Positions 54,475 through 64,000 of a stretch of 64,000 bases of DNA are shown piece by piece. A program made the position numbers and the translations under genes. How positions within the stretch are numbered: position 1 is the first letter of the stretch; each line of letters opens with the position of its first letter. This stretch comes from Paracoccus limosus. Lineage in GTDB: Bacteria > Pseudomonadota > Alphaproteobacteria > Rhodobacterales > Rhodobacteraceae. Location of the stretch: positions 28,422 to 92,421 of the forward strand of contig NZ_WMIF01000016.1 of assembly GCF_009711185.1 (NCBI RefSeq). The letters run 5' to 3'. A model generated the notes under the pieces. That model saw only the letters and a list, made by a program, of their open reading frames with translations, was not told the DNA's origin and searched no databases.

Positions 54475-55397
54475 AGAAACCCGATCTGAAATCGCTTGAT
54501 CTGGCTGCGCTGTGGCGGGGGCTGACCCAGCCCGATGGCGCCGGCACCGACCGCGTGGTGCCGCCGACGGGCTTTACCGCGCAGCTGACGCTGTTTTCGG
54601 CGGCGGCGATGGCCTTTCTGGCCGTTTTCGCGCTGGCTTTGGCGCTGGCGACGGGGCGGCTGGCGGAACGCTGGTCGTCGGAACTGGCCGAGACGGTGAC
54701 GGTGCGACTGTCGGCCCCGCCAGAGCAGATGGACGAACAGACGGTGACGGTGATGGAGGTGCTCAAGACCTCGCCCGGCGTCGCCAATGCCCGGCTGCTG
54801 CCCGATGCCGAGGTCGAAAAGCTGCTGGAGCCGTGGTTCGGCCCCGATGTGCCGGTCGAGGCGCTGCCGGTGCCGCGCCTGATCGAGGTGACCGAGGGGG
54901 CCGGTTTCGACGCCGACGCGCTGCGCCTGCGCCTGCAGGGCGAGGCGCCGGGCGCGGTGCTGGACGATCACACCCGCTGGCGCGAGCCGCTGGTCAAGGC
55001 CGCCTCGCGCCTGCGGTTCCTTGGGCTGGTGTCGCTGCTGCTGATTGCGGCCACTTCGGCGGCGATGATCACGCTGGCGGCCAAGGCGTCGCTGGCGGCG
55101 AACGGGCAGGTGATCCGGGTGCTGCGCCTGATCGGGGCGCGCGACATCACCATCGCCACCGCCTTCGTGCGCCGCTTTACCCGGCGCGCGGCGCTGGGGG
55201 CGGCGGCAGGCACGGTCATCGGCATGATCGCCATCTGGGCATTGCCGGCGATGGACGAGGCCGGCGGCTTTCTGACCGGGCTGGGCTTTCAGGGTTTTGG
55301 CTGGATCTGGCCGCTGCTGATCCCGCCGGCCGCCGCCGGGATCGGCTTTTTCTCGACCCGCTGGGCGGCGCTGCGGATGCTGCGCGAGGTGCGCTGA
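54471..55397 (+). CDS. ftsX: Cell division permease-like FtsX
   Basis: Membrane partner of FtsE, 308 residues. The pattern is a short N-terminus, TM1 (about 36-58), a periplasmic loop of about 120 residues that would contact EnvC-like activators, and three TM segments near 180-200, 235-265 and 275-295. Start is GTG, overlapping ftsE. It ends in TGATG with plsC. The three genes are thus a tight operon. Confidence 0.9.
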   Translation: MKKPDLKSLDLAALWRGLTQPDGAGTDRVVPPTGFTAQLTLFSAAAMAFLAVFALALALATGRLAERWSSELAETVTVRLSAPPEQMDEQTVTVMEVLKTSPGVANARLLPDAEVEKLLEPWFGPDVPVEALPVPRLIEVTEGAGFDADALRLRLQGEAPGAVLDDHTRWREPLVKAASRLRFLGLVSLLLIAATSAAMITLAAKASLAANGQVIRVLRLIGARDITIATAFVRRFTRRAALGAAAGTVIGMIAIWALPAMDEAGGFLTGLGFQGFGWIWPLLIPPAAAGIGFFSTRWAALRMLREVR

Positions 55398-56167
55398 TGG
55401 CGGCGGGATATCGGCCGCGCCGGGCCTCGGGCCTCGATTGGCTGCGGACGGGCATTTACTATGTCTATATCGCGCTGGCGACGCTGGTGCTGGGCATCGT
55501 CGGCCTGCCGCTGGGTCTGCGCGGGCGAAATTCCGCGAACCGCGTCGCCTCGATCTGGCTGGGCCAGATGCTGGGCGCGGCGCGGGTCATTCTGGGCCTG
55601 CGCGTCGAATATCGGGGCGAGGTACCGGCGGGCGATCTGCTGATCGCCGCCAAACACCAGAGTTTCCTTGACATTCTGGCGCTGGCCCGCGCCTGTCCCC
55701 GCCGCGCCTTCGTGATGAAGCGCGAGGTGCTGAACGTGCCGATCATGGGCTGGTTTGCCCGCAAGGTCGGCTGCATCCCCATCGACCGCGCCCGGGGCAA
55801 GGAGGCCATGCGCCAGATCATCTCCGAGGTTGCGACCGCGCGTGAGACGCCCGAGGGGCTGGGGCAGCTGATCTTTTACCCCGAGGGCACCCGCACCCGC
55901 CCCGGCGAAAAGGTGCCCTACAAGCATGGCGTGACCGTGGTGCAGCGCGCCACCGGCCTGCCCATCGTGCCGGTCGCGGTGAATTGCGGCATGTTCTGGC
56001 CCAAGCGCGGCTTTCCGATCCGCCCCGGCATCGCCGTGGTTGAATTCCTGCCCGCGATCCCGGCCGGGCTGCGCGCCGAGCCGCTGCTGGCCGAGCTGGA
56101 AAACCGCATCGAGCCGGCCAGCATGGCGTTGTTTCACGAGGCGGGCGGGCGCGAGGCGCTGGCCTGA
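55397..56167 (+). CDS. plsC: 1-acyl-sn-glycerol-3-phosphate acyltransferase
   Basis: Membrane acyltransferase making phosphatidic acid. The 256 residues have the catalytic H-x4-D (His87-Asp92 in KHQSFLDI) and FYPEGTRTR of the glycerolipid family, with a membrane segment near residues 20-40. It may instead be an ornithine-lipid acyltransferase (OlsA type), which also lies in this family. It is the third gene of ftsE-ftsX-plsC, joined by a one-base overlap. Confidence 0.9.
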   Translation: MAAGYRPRRASGLDWLRTGIYYVYIALATLVLGIVGLPLGLRGRNSANRVASIWLGQMLGAARVILGLRVEYRGEVPAGDLLIAAKHQSFLDILALARACPRRAFVMKREVLNVPIMGWFARKVGCIPIDRARGKEAMRQIISEVATARETPEGLGQLIFYPEGTRTRPGEKVPYKHGVTVVQRATGLPIVPVAVNCGMFWPKRGFPIRPGIAVVEFLPAIPAGLRAEPLLAELENRIEPASMALFHEAGGREALA

Positions 56168-56300
56168 GCGCAGCCGCGCCGATCCCTGCCGCCATTCGGG
56201 CCGTCCTTGCGGTGGGCAGCGTCTTGCCCCGGGGACCGGCCTCGGTCAAAGCTGTCGCTGACACCCTGCGGCACCGCCCGCATGGCAAGGAGAGCACGGC

Positions 56301-57235
<935 letters not shown>

Positions 57236-57239
<4 letters not shown>

Positions 57240-58009
57240 TCGGAACCATCAACTGGCGCGCGGCCGAGGCGATTTTCGCCAAGGAAATGGCGCGGTTCTT
57301 TCGCACGGTCTGGCAATCGCTGGCCTCGCCGGTGCTGTCCACCGTGCTGTATTTCGTGGTCTTCGGCGCGGCGATCGGCGGGCGCATCCAGTCGGTCGAG
57401 GGCGTGGCCTATGGCGCCTTCATCGTGCCGGGGCTGATGATGCTGACCGTGCTGCAGCAATCGGTCAGCAATGCCAGCTTTGGCATCTATTTTCCGAAAT
57501 TCTCGGGCACGATCTATGAATATCTGGTGGCGCCGACCGGCTGGATCGAGGTCACGCTGGGCTTTGTCGGTGCCGCCGCGACCAAGGCGATCCTGATCGC
57601 GCTGGTGATCCTGCTGACCAGCTTCTGGTTCAACGGCGTGCATATCGCGCATCCGTTCTGGATGCTGGCCTTTCTGGTGCTGACGGCGACGGCGTTTTCG
57701 CTTTTGGGCTTCATCATCGGGCTGTGGGCCAAGAATTTCGAGCAGTTGCAGATCGTGCCGATGATGGTGATCACGCCCTTGGTGTTTCTGGGCGGCGCCT
57801 TTTACTCGGCGGCGATGCTGCCGGCCTTCTGGCAGGGCGTGGCCAAGATGAACCCGGTACTTTACCTGATCTCGGGCTTTCGCTGGGCGTTCTTCGGCTT
57901 TGCCGATGTGCCGGTCGGGCTGTCGCTTGTGGCCGTGATGCTGATGATCCTTGCCTGTCTGGCGGCGACACGCTGGATCTTTCTGACCGGCTGGCGGCTG
58001 CGCGAGTGA
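57236..58009 (+). CDS. ABC-2 type transporter permease
   Basis: A 257-residue membrane subunit that pairs with the ATPase just before it. Six membrane segments are visible, with the family pattern [14 protein letters not shown] near residue 180. It resembles the orphan permease at 26565 in the same segment (GTFYSVEALP). A drug or lipid role is usual, but undefined. It ends 40 bp before the convergent small gene. Confidence 0.92.
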
Positions 58010-58049
58010 ACCGCCGCCGCCGCTGTCAGATGGCCCCTGCCGGCGTGCC

Positions 58050-58238
58050 TTACTTCTTGCGCGCCTTGGCAGGACCGGCGTCGCGCGCCAGCCGCTCGGC
58101 CCGCAGGCGGGCGGTCAGTTCCTGACGCTTTTCGGTTTGTTCGTCGATGATGCGGCGGGCTTCGGTCGTGGTACGGTCCGCAACCGTCAGCGGGGCCGGT
58201 TCGCGAAACAGCCCCCGTGCCCTGTCCTTGCTGCTCAT
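58050..58238 (-). CDS. Small basic helical protein, unknown
   Basis: A 62-residue protein rich in Arg, Glu and Lys, with a helix-forming C-terminal half (KRQELTARLRAERLARDA) and a final basic tail. A start at 58238 with AGGAG upstream is clear. No named family was recognised. It may be a nucleic-acid-associated or chaperone-like small protein, but that is only a compositional guess. It lies 98 bp after cspA on the same strand and follows a hairpin cluster. Confidence 0.6.
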   Translation of the reverse strand: MSSKDRARGLFREPAPLTVADRTTTEARRIIDEQTEKRQELTARLRAERLARDAGPAKARKK

Positions 58239-58259
58239 GAAAGGCTCCTGCCTTTGCGG

Positions 58260-58326
58260 CCCGGCCAAAAGCGGCCGGGACCGGTGTCAGGACGGGGCAT
58301 GCCCGTCAGCGCGCCCCGCAGGGCGC
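58260..58326 (-). terminator. Three consecutive hairpins after cspA
   Basis: In 67 bp there are three perfect stems: GCGCCC/GGGCGC (58311-58326), GACGGG/CCCGTC (58291-58307) and CCCGGCC/GGCCGGG (58260-58279). None has a T-run. Read on the minus strand they follow the cspA stop by 11 bp. They may stabilise the cspA 3' end or slow read-through to the small gene. Confidence 0.55.
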
Positions 58327-58336
58327 TACGGCAGAA

Positions 58337-58543
58337 TCAGGCCAGAGCCAGATCGCGGGCCGACTGACGGCCGTCACGGCCGGATTCGATCTCGAACGTC
58401 ACGGCCTGGCCGTCGTTCAGATGCGCGATATTGGCACGCTCCAGCGCCGAGATGTGCAGGAACACGTCCTTGCCGCCATTCTCGGGCGCGATGAAGCCAT
58501 AACCCTTGGTTGCGTTGAACCATTTCACGGTGCCCTTGGCCAT
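58337..58543 (-). CDS. cspA: Cold-shock domain protein CspA-type
   Basis: A 68-residue OB-fold RNA-binding protein. RNP1 is KGYGFI and RNP2 is DVFLHI. The start is preceded by AAAGGAGAC. As in other cold-shock genes, the approximately 170-bp upstream region could be a regulatory leader, but I cannot show a thermosensor. A run of hairpins follows the gene. Confidence 0.96.
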   Translation of the reverse strand: MAKGTVKWFNATKGYGFIAPENGGKDVFLHISALERANIAHLNDGQAVTFEIESGRDGRQSARDLALA

Positions 58544-58714
58544 CGTGTCGTCTCCTTTGATACATCGCCCACGACATGTGGCGACCCGGCTCAGTCAGAT
58601 CGAAAAGCAGCTGAAGCCGAAAGGAGACAGGAGCAGAGGAAATAACGTAGCGCCCCAAATGTGCCTGATCGGGGCCGATTCTGCAAGGCCAATGCCCCCG
58701 CAGGCCTCACCCGC

Positions 58715-59182
58715 CTAGCGGCAGATGCGGGTCTGCGGGTCCAGCCGGACATATTGCTGGGCCGAGATCTTGTGCATTTTCAGCGAGTATTTCCATTCGC
58801 TGTTCCATTTCTGCAAGATCCCGTTGCGATAGTAATTGCCCATGATCTGGTCCACCATCGGCGGGATGATCGTGGTGCCGGGGATGCGCGGCGCATGGAA
58901 ACCCACGGTCGCGCCCGGACCCAGACAGGCATTGGGCAGGGTGATGTAGATGGTGCAGGCCGAACGGCAATAGCCGCGCACCTCGACCCGGCGGCCGCTG
59001 GCGGCCAGCTGCTGGCGATAGCGCACCGCCTCCATCACATTGCCGCCCTTGTTGTTGAGGATGACGATGGGATCGTCGCGGCGGGCTTGGCGGGCCTCGG
59101 CGCCATGCGGCAGCACGAAGGCGACCATGAGCGCGCCGATCAGCGCGAAGAAAAGCGGCAGGGCGGGTCTGGTTCGGATCAT
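58715..59182 (-). CDS. Exported ClpP/crotonase-like protein (COG3904-like)
   Basis: A 155-residue exported protein with a signal peptide (MIRTRPALPLFFALIGALM, then cleavage near AEA). The mature part has the ClpP-like elements: a strand and turn LNNKGGNVMEAVRYRQQL, the elbow CRSACTIYI with Ser74 as the likely nucleophile, and GFHAPR with His96. Cys72, Cys76 and Cys86 could form disulfides. It looks like a small periplasmic member of the COG3904 group. I chose ATG 59182; 59212 is possible. The target is unknown. Confidence 0.7.
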   Translation of the reverse strand: MIRTRPALPLFFALIGALMVAFVLPHGAEARQARRDDPIVILNNKGGNVMEAVRYRQQLAASGRRVEVRGYCRSACTIYITLPNACLGPGATVGFHAPRIPGTTIIPPMVDQIMGNYYRNGILQKWNSEWKYSLKMHKISAQQYVRLDPQTRICR

Positions 59183-59312
59183 GGCGGGCCGATCTTGATG
59201 GTTGCGCAGCATTTATGCGGGCAACAACGCCAGAGGTCAAAATGATGTTCCTGTGTGCGTGCCGTGATGCTTGCCGCTTAACAAGCGCCCCGCTTGGCCC
59301 TATATGCCGCGC

Positions 59313-60683
59313 ATGAGCCAGAACCCGCCCCTGTTGCGCCCCGATCTAGCCCCCAGCCCGATCTTCGACACCACGCGAAGGGCAGGGCAACCGACCATTG
59401 GCATGGTCAGCCTTGGCTGTCCCAAGGCGCTGGTCGACAGCGAGCGCATCCTGACACGGTTGCGGGCCGAGGGCTATGCCATCAGCCCCGACTACAAGGG
59501 CGCCGGCGCGGTCATCGTGAACACCTGCGGCTTTCTGGATTCGGCCAAGGCGGAATCGCTGCAAGCCATCGGCGAGGCCCTGTCGGAAAACGGCAAGGTC
59601 ATCGTCACCGGCTGTCTGGGCGCGGAACCCGAATATATCACCGGCGCGCATCCTTCGGTGTTGGCCGTAACGGGGCCGCAGCAATATGAGCAGGTCCTGG
59701 ACGCGGTGCATCTGGCGGTGCCGCCGTCGCCCGATCCGTTCATCGATCTGCTGCCGGCCAGTGGCGTCAGCCTGACGCCGCGCCATTACAGCTATCTGAA
59801 GATCTCCGAGGGCTGCAACCACGCCTGCAAGTTCTGCATCATCCCCGACATGCGCGGCAAGCTGGTCAGCCGTCCCGCCCATGCCGTGATCCGCGAGGCT
59901 GAAAAGCTGGTCGAGGCCGGGGTGCGCGAGCTTCTGGTGATCTCACAGGATACGTCGGCCTACGGGCTTGACCGCAAATATGCCACCGAACGCGGCCACC
60001 GCGCCCATATCACCGATCTGGCCCGCGATCTGGGCAGCCTTGGAGCCTGGGTGCGGCTGCATTACGTCTATCCCTATCCGCATGTGCGCGACCTGATCCC
60101 GCTGATGGCCGAGGGGCTGGTGCTGCCCTATCTGGACATTCCATTCCAGCACGCCCACCCGGACACGCTGAAACGCATGGCGCGGCCTGCGGCGGCGGCG
60201 AAAACCTTGGACGAGATCGCGGCATGGCGTGCGGCCTGCCCGGACATCACCCTGCGCTCGACCTTCATCGTGGGTTACCCCGGCGAGACCGAGGCCGAGT
60301 TCCAGACCCTGCTGGACTGGATGGACGAGGCGCAGCTGGATCGCGTCGGCTGTTTCCAATACGAAAACGTCAAGGGCGCGCGGGCGAACCTGCTGCCCGA
60401 TCACGTCCCCGATGAGGTCAAGCAGGACCGCTGGGACCGTTTCATGGAAAAGGCGCAGGCGATTTCCGAGGCCAAGCTGGCCGCCAAGGTCGGCCGCCGG
60501 CTGGAGGTGATCGTCGACAGCGTCGATGCCGAGGGCGCCACCTGCCGCACCATGGCCGATGCACCGGAAATCGACGGCAACCTGTTCATTGACGAGGGCT
60601 TCGAAAGCTTGAGCGCCGGCGATATCGTCAGCGCGACGGTGGACGAGGCCGGCGAATACGACCTCTGGGGCCGGCTGGACTAG
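59313..60683 (+). CDS. rimO: Ribosomal protein S12 methylthiotransferase RimO
   Basis: Radical-SAM methylthiotransferase that modifies an aspartate of ribosomal protein S12. The 456 residues contain the N-terminal cluster cysteines Cys36, Cys72 and Cys101, the SAM cluster Cys168-x3-Cys172-x2-Cys175, and a C-terminal TRAM domain. ATG at 59313 is selected since earlier in-frame starts are not conserved. Gene neighbours give no extra information. Confidence 0.96.
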   Translation: MSQNPPLLRPDLAPSPIFDTTRRAGQPTIGMVSLGCPKALVDSERILTRLRAEGYAISPDYKGAGAVIVNTCGFLDSAKAESLQAIGEALSENGKVIVTGCLGAEPEYITGAHPSVLAVTGPQQYEQVLDAVHLAVPPSPDPFIDLLPASGVSLTPRHYSYLKISEGCNHACKFCIIPDMRGKLVSRPAHAVIREAEKLVEAGVRELLVISQDTSAYGLDRKYATERGHRAHITDLARDLGSLGAWVRLHYVYPYPHVRDLIPLMAEGLVLPYLDIPFQHAHPDTLKRMARPAAAAKTLDEIAAWRAACPDITLRSTFIVGYPGETEAEFQTLLDWMDEAQLDRVGCFQYENVKGARANLLPDHVPDEVKQDRWDRFMEKAQAISEAKLAAKVGRRLEVIVDSVDAEGATCRTMADAPEIDGNLFIDEGFESLSAGDIVSATVDEAGEYDLWGRLD

Positions 60684-60804
60684 GTCCGCCCCGCCCGCAA
60701 AGGCATCGTTTCAGGCAGGGCGTAGGGGCAAAATGCCCGCACAAGGCGATTAACCCGCGCCTTGGTCTTTCGTCATGCTGCGCCGTGGCATAAGCAGGGG
60801 GCGC

Positions 60805-61686
60805 ATGACCTCGCAAAAGGCAGGACGGATGAACTGGGACCCCGAAGGCAAGCCCCGCAAGCCGGATTTCATCGGCATCGGCGCGCAAAAAGCCGGCACG
60901 ACCTGGCTGTCGCAAATGCTGTCCCAGCACCCCGAGATCTGGACCCCGCCCTTCAAGGAGGTGCAGTTCTTCAACCACCGCTTCATCGAAGAGCACCGCA
61001 GCTGGCTGCCGTGGCATTTCAAGCGCGCCAAGGCCAATATCCAGAAGCGCTATGAGACCCGGGGCGAGGATGTGCCGCGCGAGGTGCAGAAATACCTTGA
61101 CCGCATCACCCGCGAGCCGATGTTTACCAACCATTGGTACAAGCTGGTGTTTTCCCCCGCGCCCGCTGGCAGCAAGACGCTGGACGTCACGCCGGAATAT
61201 TCAACCCTTCCCGAAGAAGGCTTGGATTTCATTGCGAAATTCCTGCCCGATGCCAAGTTCGTCTATATCATCCGCCATCCGGTGGACCGCGCGATCTCGC
61301 AGCTCAAGATGAACCTGACGCGCAAGCGCCGCAAACCCGCCTCGATCGAGCAATGGCTGGCCGAGGTCGAGGATCCGGTGCTGGTCGATCGCGGCGATTA
61401 CCGCACCTATGTGCCGCGCTGGAATGCCCGCTTTACCGCTGACCGGATGCTTTATCTGCCCTTTGGCATGATCGCGCGCGATCCCTTGGGTGTGCTGCGT
61501 CGGGTCGAAAGCTTTTTCGGCATTGCGCCCTTCGACTATCGCGACGTCGGCAAGAAGGTCTTTGCCTCGGACAATACGCTGGTGGTGCCCGACAAGGCCC
61601 GCGCCGCGCTGCGCGCCAAGCTGGAACCGCAGTTCGCCTTTCTGGACGAGACCTTCGGCAAGGAATTCACCAGCCAGTTCCGCTGA
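60805..61686 (+). CDS. Sulfotransferase family protein
   Basis: A PAPS-dependent sulfotransferase of 293 residues. The 5'-phosphosulfate loop is GAQKAGTTWLSQML and the 3'-phosphate site is IIRHPVDRAISQ. The acceptor cannot be read from sequence, but members in this order sulfate polysaccharides or lipids. The start is uncertain: 60775 and 60829 are also in frame. The choice 60805 has AGGGGG just upstream. Confidence 0.85.
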   Translation: MTSQKAGRMNWDPEGKPRKPDFIGIGAQKAGTTWLSQMLSQHPEIWTPPFKEVQFFNHRFIEEHRSWLPWHFKRAKANIQKRYETRGEDVPREVQKYLDRITREPMFTNHWYKLVFSPAPAGSKTLDVTPEYSTLPEEGLDFIAKFLPDAKFVYIIRHPVDRAISQLKMNLTRKRRKPASIEQWLAEVEDPVLVDRGDYRTYVPRWNARFTADRMLYLPFGMIARDPLGVLRRVESFFGIAPFDYRDVGKKVFASDNTLVVPDKARAALRAKLEPQFAFLDETFGKEFTSQFR

Positions 61687-61760
61687 GCGGTGCTTTCCCT
61701 TTTGGCAAGTCTGCACTACATAGCGGCCAAGATTGGCGGTTTCACAGACGGGGAAAGATC

Positions 61761-63416
61761 ATGGCCTCCTACCAGTTCGTTTACCACATGGACGGGGTGT
61801 CCAAGACCTATCCGGGCGGCAAGAAGGTATTCGAGAACATCCACCTGAACTTTCTGCCCGGTGTCAAGATCGGCGTCGTCGGTGTCAACGGTGCCGGTAA
61901 ATCGACGCTGCTGAAGGTCATGGCCGGCATCGACAAGGACTATTCCGGCGAGGCCTGGGCCGCCAAGGGCGCCAAGGTCGGCTATCTGTCGCAGGAACCC
62001 TACCTTGACCCGCAGCTGAATGTGCGCGGCAACGTCATGGAGGGCGTCAAGCACAAGCAGGCCAAGCTGGATCGCTACAACGAGCTGGCGATGAACTATT
62101 CCGACGAGACCGCCGACGAGATGGCGCGGTTGCAGGACGAGATTGACGCCGAGAACCTGTGGGATCTGGACAACCAGATCGACATCGCCATGGAGGCGCT
62201 GCGCTGCCCGCCCGACGATGCCGATGTCGAAAGCCTGTCGGGCGGGGAACGCCGCCGCGTCGCGCTGTGCAAGCTGCTGCTCGAAGAGCCGGACATGCTG
62301 CTGCTGGACGAACCGACCAACCACCTGGACGCGGAAACCATCGCCTGGCTGCAAAAGCACCTGATCGAATACAAGGGCACGATCCTGACCGTGACCCACG
62401 ACCGCTATTTCCTTGACGACATCACCACCTGGATCCTTGAGCTGGAACGCGGCCGCGGCATCCCGCATGAGGGCAACTATTCCAGCTGGCTGGACGCCAA
62501 GGCCAAGCGGCTTGCGCAGGAAGCGCGCGAAGACAAGGCCAAGCAGAAGGTCATGGAAAAGGAGCTGGAATGGATCCGCGCCGGCGCCAAGGCCCGTCAG
62601 GCGAAATCCAAGGCCCGGATCGCCGCCTATAACAAGATGGCCGATGAATCGGTCAAGGATCTGGTCGGCAAGGCCCAGATCGTCATCCCGCACGGCCCCC
62701 GCCTTGGCAACAAGGTGATCGAGGTCGAGGGTCTCTCCAAGGCCATGGGCGACAAGCAACTGATCGAGAACCTGTCCTTCAGCCTGCCGCCGGGCGGCAT
62801 CATCGGCGTGATCGGCCCGAACGGCGCCGGCAAATCGACGCTGTTCAAGATGCTGACCGGGCTGGAACAACCCGACGAGGGCACGGTCACCATCGGCGAT
62901 ACGGTGAAACTGTCCTATGTCGACCAGTCGCGCGACAGTCTGGACCCGGAAAAGAACGTCTGGGAGGAAATCTCGGGCGGGGCCGAGATGATCGAGCTGG
63001 GCGATGCGCAGGTCAGCAGCCGCAACTATGTCGGTTCGTTCAACTTCAAGGGCAGCGACCAGCAGAAAAAGGTCGGCCTGCTCTCGGGCGGGGAACGCAA
63101 CCGCGTCCACATGGCGAAACTGCTGAAATCCGGCGGCAACGTGCTGCTGCTCGACGAACCGACCAACGATCTGGACGTCGAAACGCTGCAGGCGCTGGAG
63201 GCCGCGATCGAGAATTTCGCCGGCTGCGCGATCATCATTTCGCACGACCGCTTCTTCCTCGACCGTCTCTGCACGCATATCCTTTCCTTCGAGGGCGATG
63301 CCCATGTCGAATGGTTCGAAGGCAACTTCGAGGATTACGAAGCCGACAAGATCCGCCGCCTCGGCCCGGATTCGGTCGAGCCGAAACGGGTGAAATACAA
63401 GAAATTCACGCGCTGA
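61761..63416 (+). CDS. ettA: Energy-dependent translational throttle protein EttA
   Basis: An ABC-F ATPase that binds the ribosomal E site and gates elongation according to ATP/ADP ratio. The 551 residues fit EttA: two nucleotide-binding domains (Walker A GVNGAGKS at 41-48 and GPNGAGKS near 355), the signatures SLSGGERRR and LSGGERNR, and an interdomain linker with the RAGAKARQAKSKAR basic stretch. There are no membrane segments. It is followed by a terminator. Confidence 0.95.
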   Translation: MASYQFVYHMDGVSKTYPGGKKVFENIHLNFLPGVKIGVVGVNGAGKSTLLKVMAGIDKDYSGEAWAAKGAKVGYLSQEPYLDPQLNVRGNVMEGVKHKQAKLDRYNELAMNYSDETADEMARLQDEIDAENLWDLDNQIDIAMEALRCPPDDADVESLSGGERRRVALCKLLLEEPDMLLLDEPTNHLDAETIAWLQKHLIEYKGTILTVTHDRYFLDDITTWILELERGRGIPHEGNYSSWLDAKAKRLAQEAREDKAKQKVMEKELEWIRAGAKARQAKSKARIAAYNKMADESVKDLVGKAQIVIPHGPRLGNKVIEVEGLSKAMGDKQLIENLSFSLPPGGIIGVIGPNGAGKSTLFKMLTGLEQPDEGTVTIGDTVKLSYVDQSRDSLDPEKNVWEEISGGAEMIELGDAQVSSRNYVGSFNFKGSDQQKKVGLLSGGERNRVHMAKLLKSGGNVLLLDEPTNDLDVETLQALEAAIENFAGCAIIISHDRFFLDRLCTHILSFEGDAHVEWFEGNFEDYEADKIRRLGPDSVEPKRVKYKKFTR

Positions 63417-63429
63417 GGGTTTGATCTGC

Positions 63430-63470
63430 AAAGCGCCCGTGACCGGCTGTCCGGTCGCGGGCTGGGCTTT
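63430..63470 (+). terminator. Terminator after ettA
   Basis: A long imperfect stem (AAAGC...CCG...GACCGG with CCGGTC...CGG...GGCTTT) and a 4-base loop begins 13 bp after the ettA stop. The right arm ends GGGCTTT, so there is a short U-run only. Confidence 0.6.
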
Positions 63471-63876
63471 GGAGGTGCCCGCCATCGGCAGTGGGGCGGC
63501 TGCCCTTCGCGTCACCTGCGGGAGAACTTGGTGAGATCGGGGGGCCGTGGTCCCTTCATCGTTTTCGCGCCGTCATGAAGGTGCGGAGATCGTGACGCCG
63601 CGCTGCGCTGCCAAAGCCAAGGCTCCCTCTGGGCTGCGCAAAGCCTTGCAATCCATTGATCTATCAGCGGCACTTGGCGCAACAGAGTGCATACCTCTCA
63701 GGGATGCAGACGACGCCGAAGATGCTGCGGATAGCGGGCGCCGGTTTCTTTTCTCTTTCGATATAGGCAACAAACCGGAGAACATCTCTTCTTTGATCTG
63801 GGCGGCGGTCGCGGACGAAATGGGTGTCAGACCTCGTTTCCCCTCTATCGCCAACTCTATCGCGGACCTTGAACTA
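63471..63876. other. Lower-GC segment interrupted by IS, no firm gene
   Basis: This stretch has visibly more A/T than the genes to the left and no convincing gene. An open frame on the plus strand (from 63547) has no ribosome site, reads unlike any family I know, and runs into the IS. A minus-strand frame (63890-63573) is equally featureless. It may be a degraded accessory gene or the edge of an island continuing to the right. Confidence 0.4.
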
Positions 63877-64000
63877 GGCCGTGTTGACAAAAGGGGTTCC
63901 GTTGGCAGTCGTCCTATGATTCAAGCTCATCTCTGCTTGGGAGATGGGCTTGGCGCGCAACCTGATATCCGACGATGAGTGGGCCTTCTTCGAGGGCTTC
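63877..64000 (+). mobile_element. IS5-family insertion sequence, left end (truncated by window)
   Basis: A transposon-type left end GGCCGTGTTGACAAAAGG starts at a CTAG site, then about 50 bp of leader, then the start of a transposase frame. CTAG target choice and this end type fit the IS427-like branch of IS5. The right end is beyond the window, so the inverted repeat and target duplication cannot be checked. Confidence 0.7.
63944..64000 (+). CDS. IS5-family transposase, N-terminal fragment
   Basis: The first 19 codons, MGLARNLISDDEWAFFEGF, match the usual opening of IS5-type (DUF4096) transposases, with the conserved DDEWAFFE. TTGGGAG lies just before the ATG. The remaining sequence, with the catalytic DDE residues, lies outside the window. 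Confidence 0.75.
   Translation, partial: MGLARNLISDDEWAFFEGF

Noticed and set aside
63547..63978. 143-codon plus-strand frame across the IS edge
   Set aside because: It lacks a ribosome site, matches no family and crosses into the IS end, so it is not called as a gene.

Overview
The window is high-GC, densely coded DNA of an alphaproteobacterium in the Rhodobacteraceae, most probably Paracoccus or a close relative. This rests on the gene repertoire and protein style: a GcrA-type cell-cycle regulator, a pyruvate dehydrogenase E1 beta that carries its own lipoyl domain, LpxI instead of LpxH, a TIGR02302-type protein, phaA/phaB, and several DUF families typical of this group. Species rank cannot be fixed without a database search. 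Almost all of it is core chromosome. The only clear mobile DNA is the left edge of an IS5-type element at the extreme right end, next to about 0.4 kb of visibly lower-GC sequence.

Layout from the left. 1-4033: an RND efflux adaptor (5' end cut off) and its pump. 4110-8304 (minus): pdhA-pdhB-pdhC with a terminator and an operator-like dyad, behind a FtsB/DivIC-like gene. 8399-9355: two small membrane proteins. 9438-10767 (minus): DUF1285 protein and hydroxypyruvate isomerase. 10803-17539: a five-gene overlapping operon (MoxR ATPase, DUF58, BatA-like protein, DUF4159 protein, VWA/amidotransferase-like membrane protein). 17603-20929: fabZ-lpxA-lpxI-lpxB for lipid A. 20904-22796: RidA with a possible attenuator in its leader, two small lipoproteins and tRNA-Leu(UAA). 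22804-26434 (minus): metG, a MerR-family remnant with a well-formed MerR-type promoter, a CHAP lipoprotein, and gcrA-nudix. 26565-29977: an ABC-2 permease, argD and argF. 29978-30832: a gene-free segment with two copies of a dispersed repeat and 16.5 copies of an 8-bp tandem repeat. 30833-33969 (minus): a type I secretion membrane-fusion protein and ABC exporter. 34122-35451: mlaA-mlaC. 35499-37844 (minus): a class A penicillin-binding protein. 38014-39575: an NtrC-like site, amtB and a terminator.

The second half continues with a polyprenyl diphosphate synthase (minus), a DUF2007 protein and methyltransferase, a DUF465 peptide, phaB/phaA (minus), a 785-bp gene-free region, an EAL protein (minus), tag/tlpA (convergent and overlapping), then argH - LptM-like lipoprotein - DUF2834 - lysA. 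It goes on with a TIGR02302 protein, a zinc-ribbon membrane protein (minus), ftsE-ftsX-plsC, an ABC-2 exporter pair, a small basic protein and cspA (minus), a ClpP-like exported protein (minus), rimO, a sulfotransferase, ettA, and finally the atypical segment and IS edge.

Functional themes are envelope biogenesis (lipid A, Mla, PBP1A, FtsEX, FtsB-like, PlsC, LptM-like, TIGR02302), central carbon and storage metabolism (PDH, phaA/phaB), and arginine and lysine synthesis. No CRISPR array, prophage or complete new defence system is visible. The least explained material is the MoxR operon with its split DUF4159 partner, the RidA leader, the MerR remnant and promoter, the two gene-free spacers with repeats, and the dispersed GGGRTATTTG repeat family.
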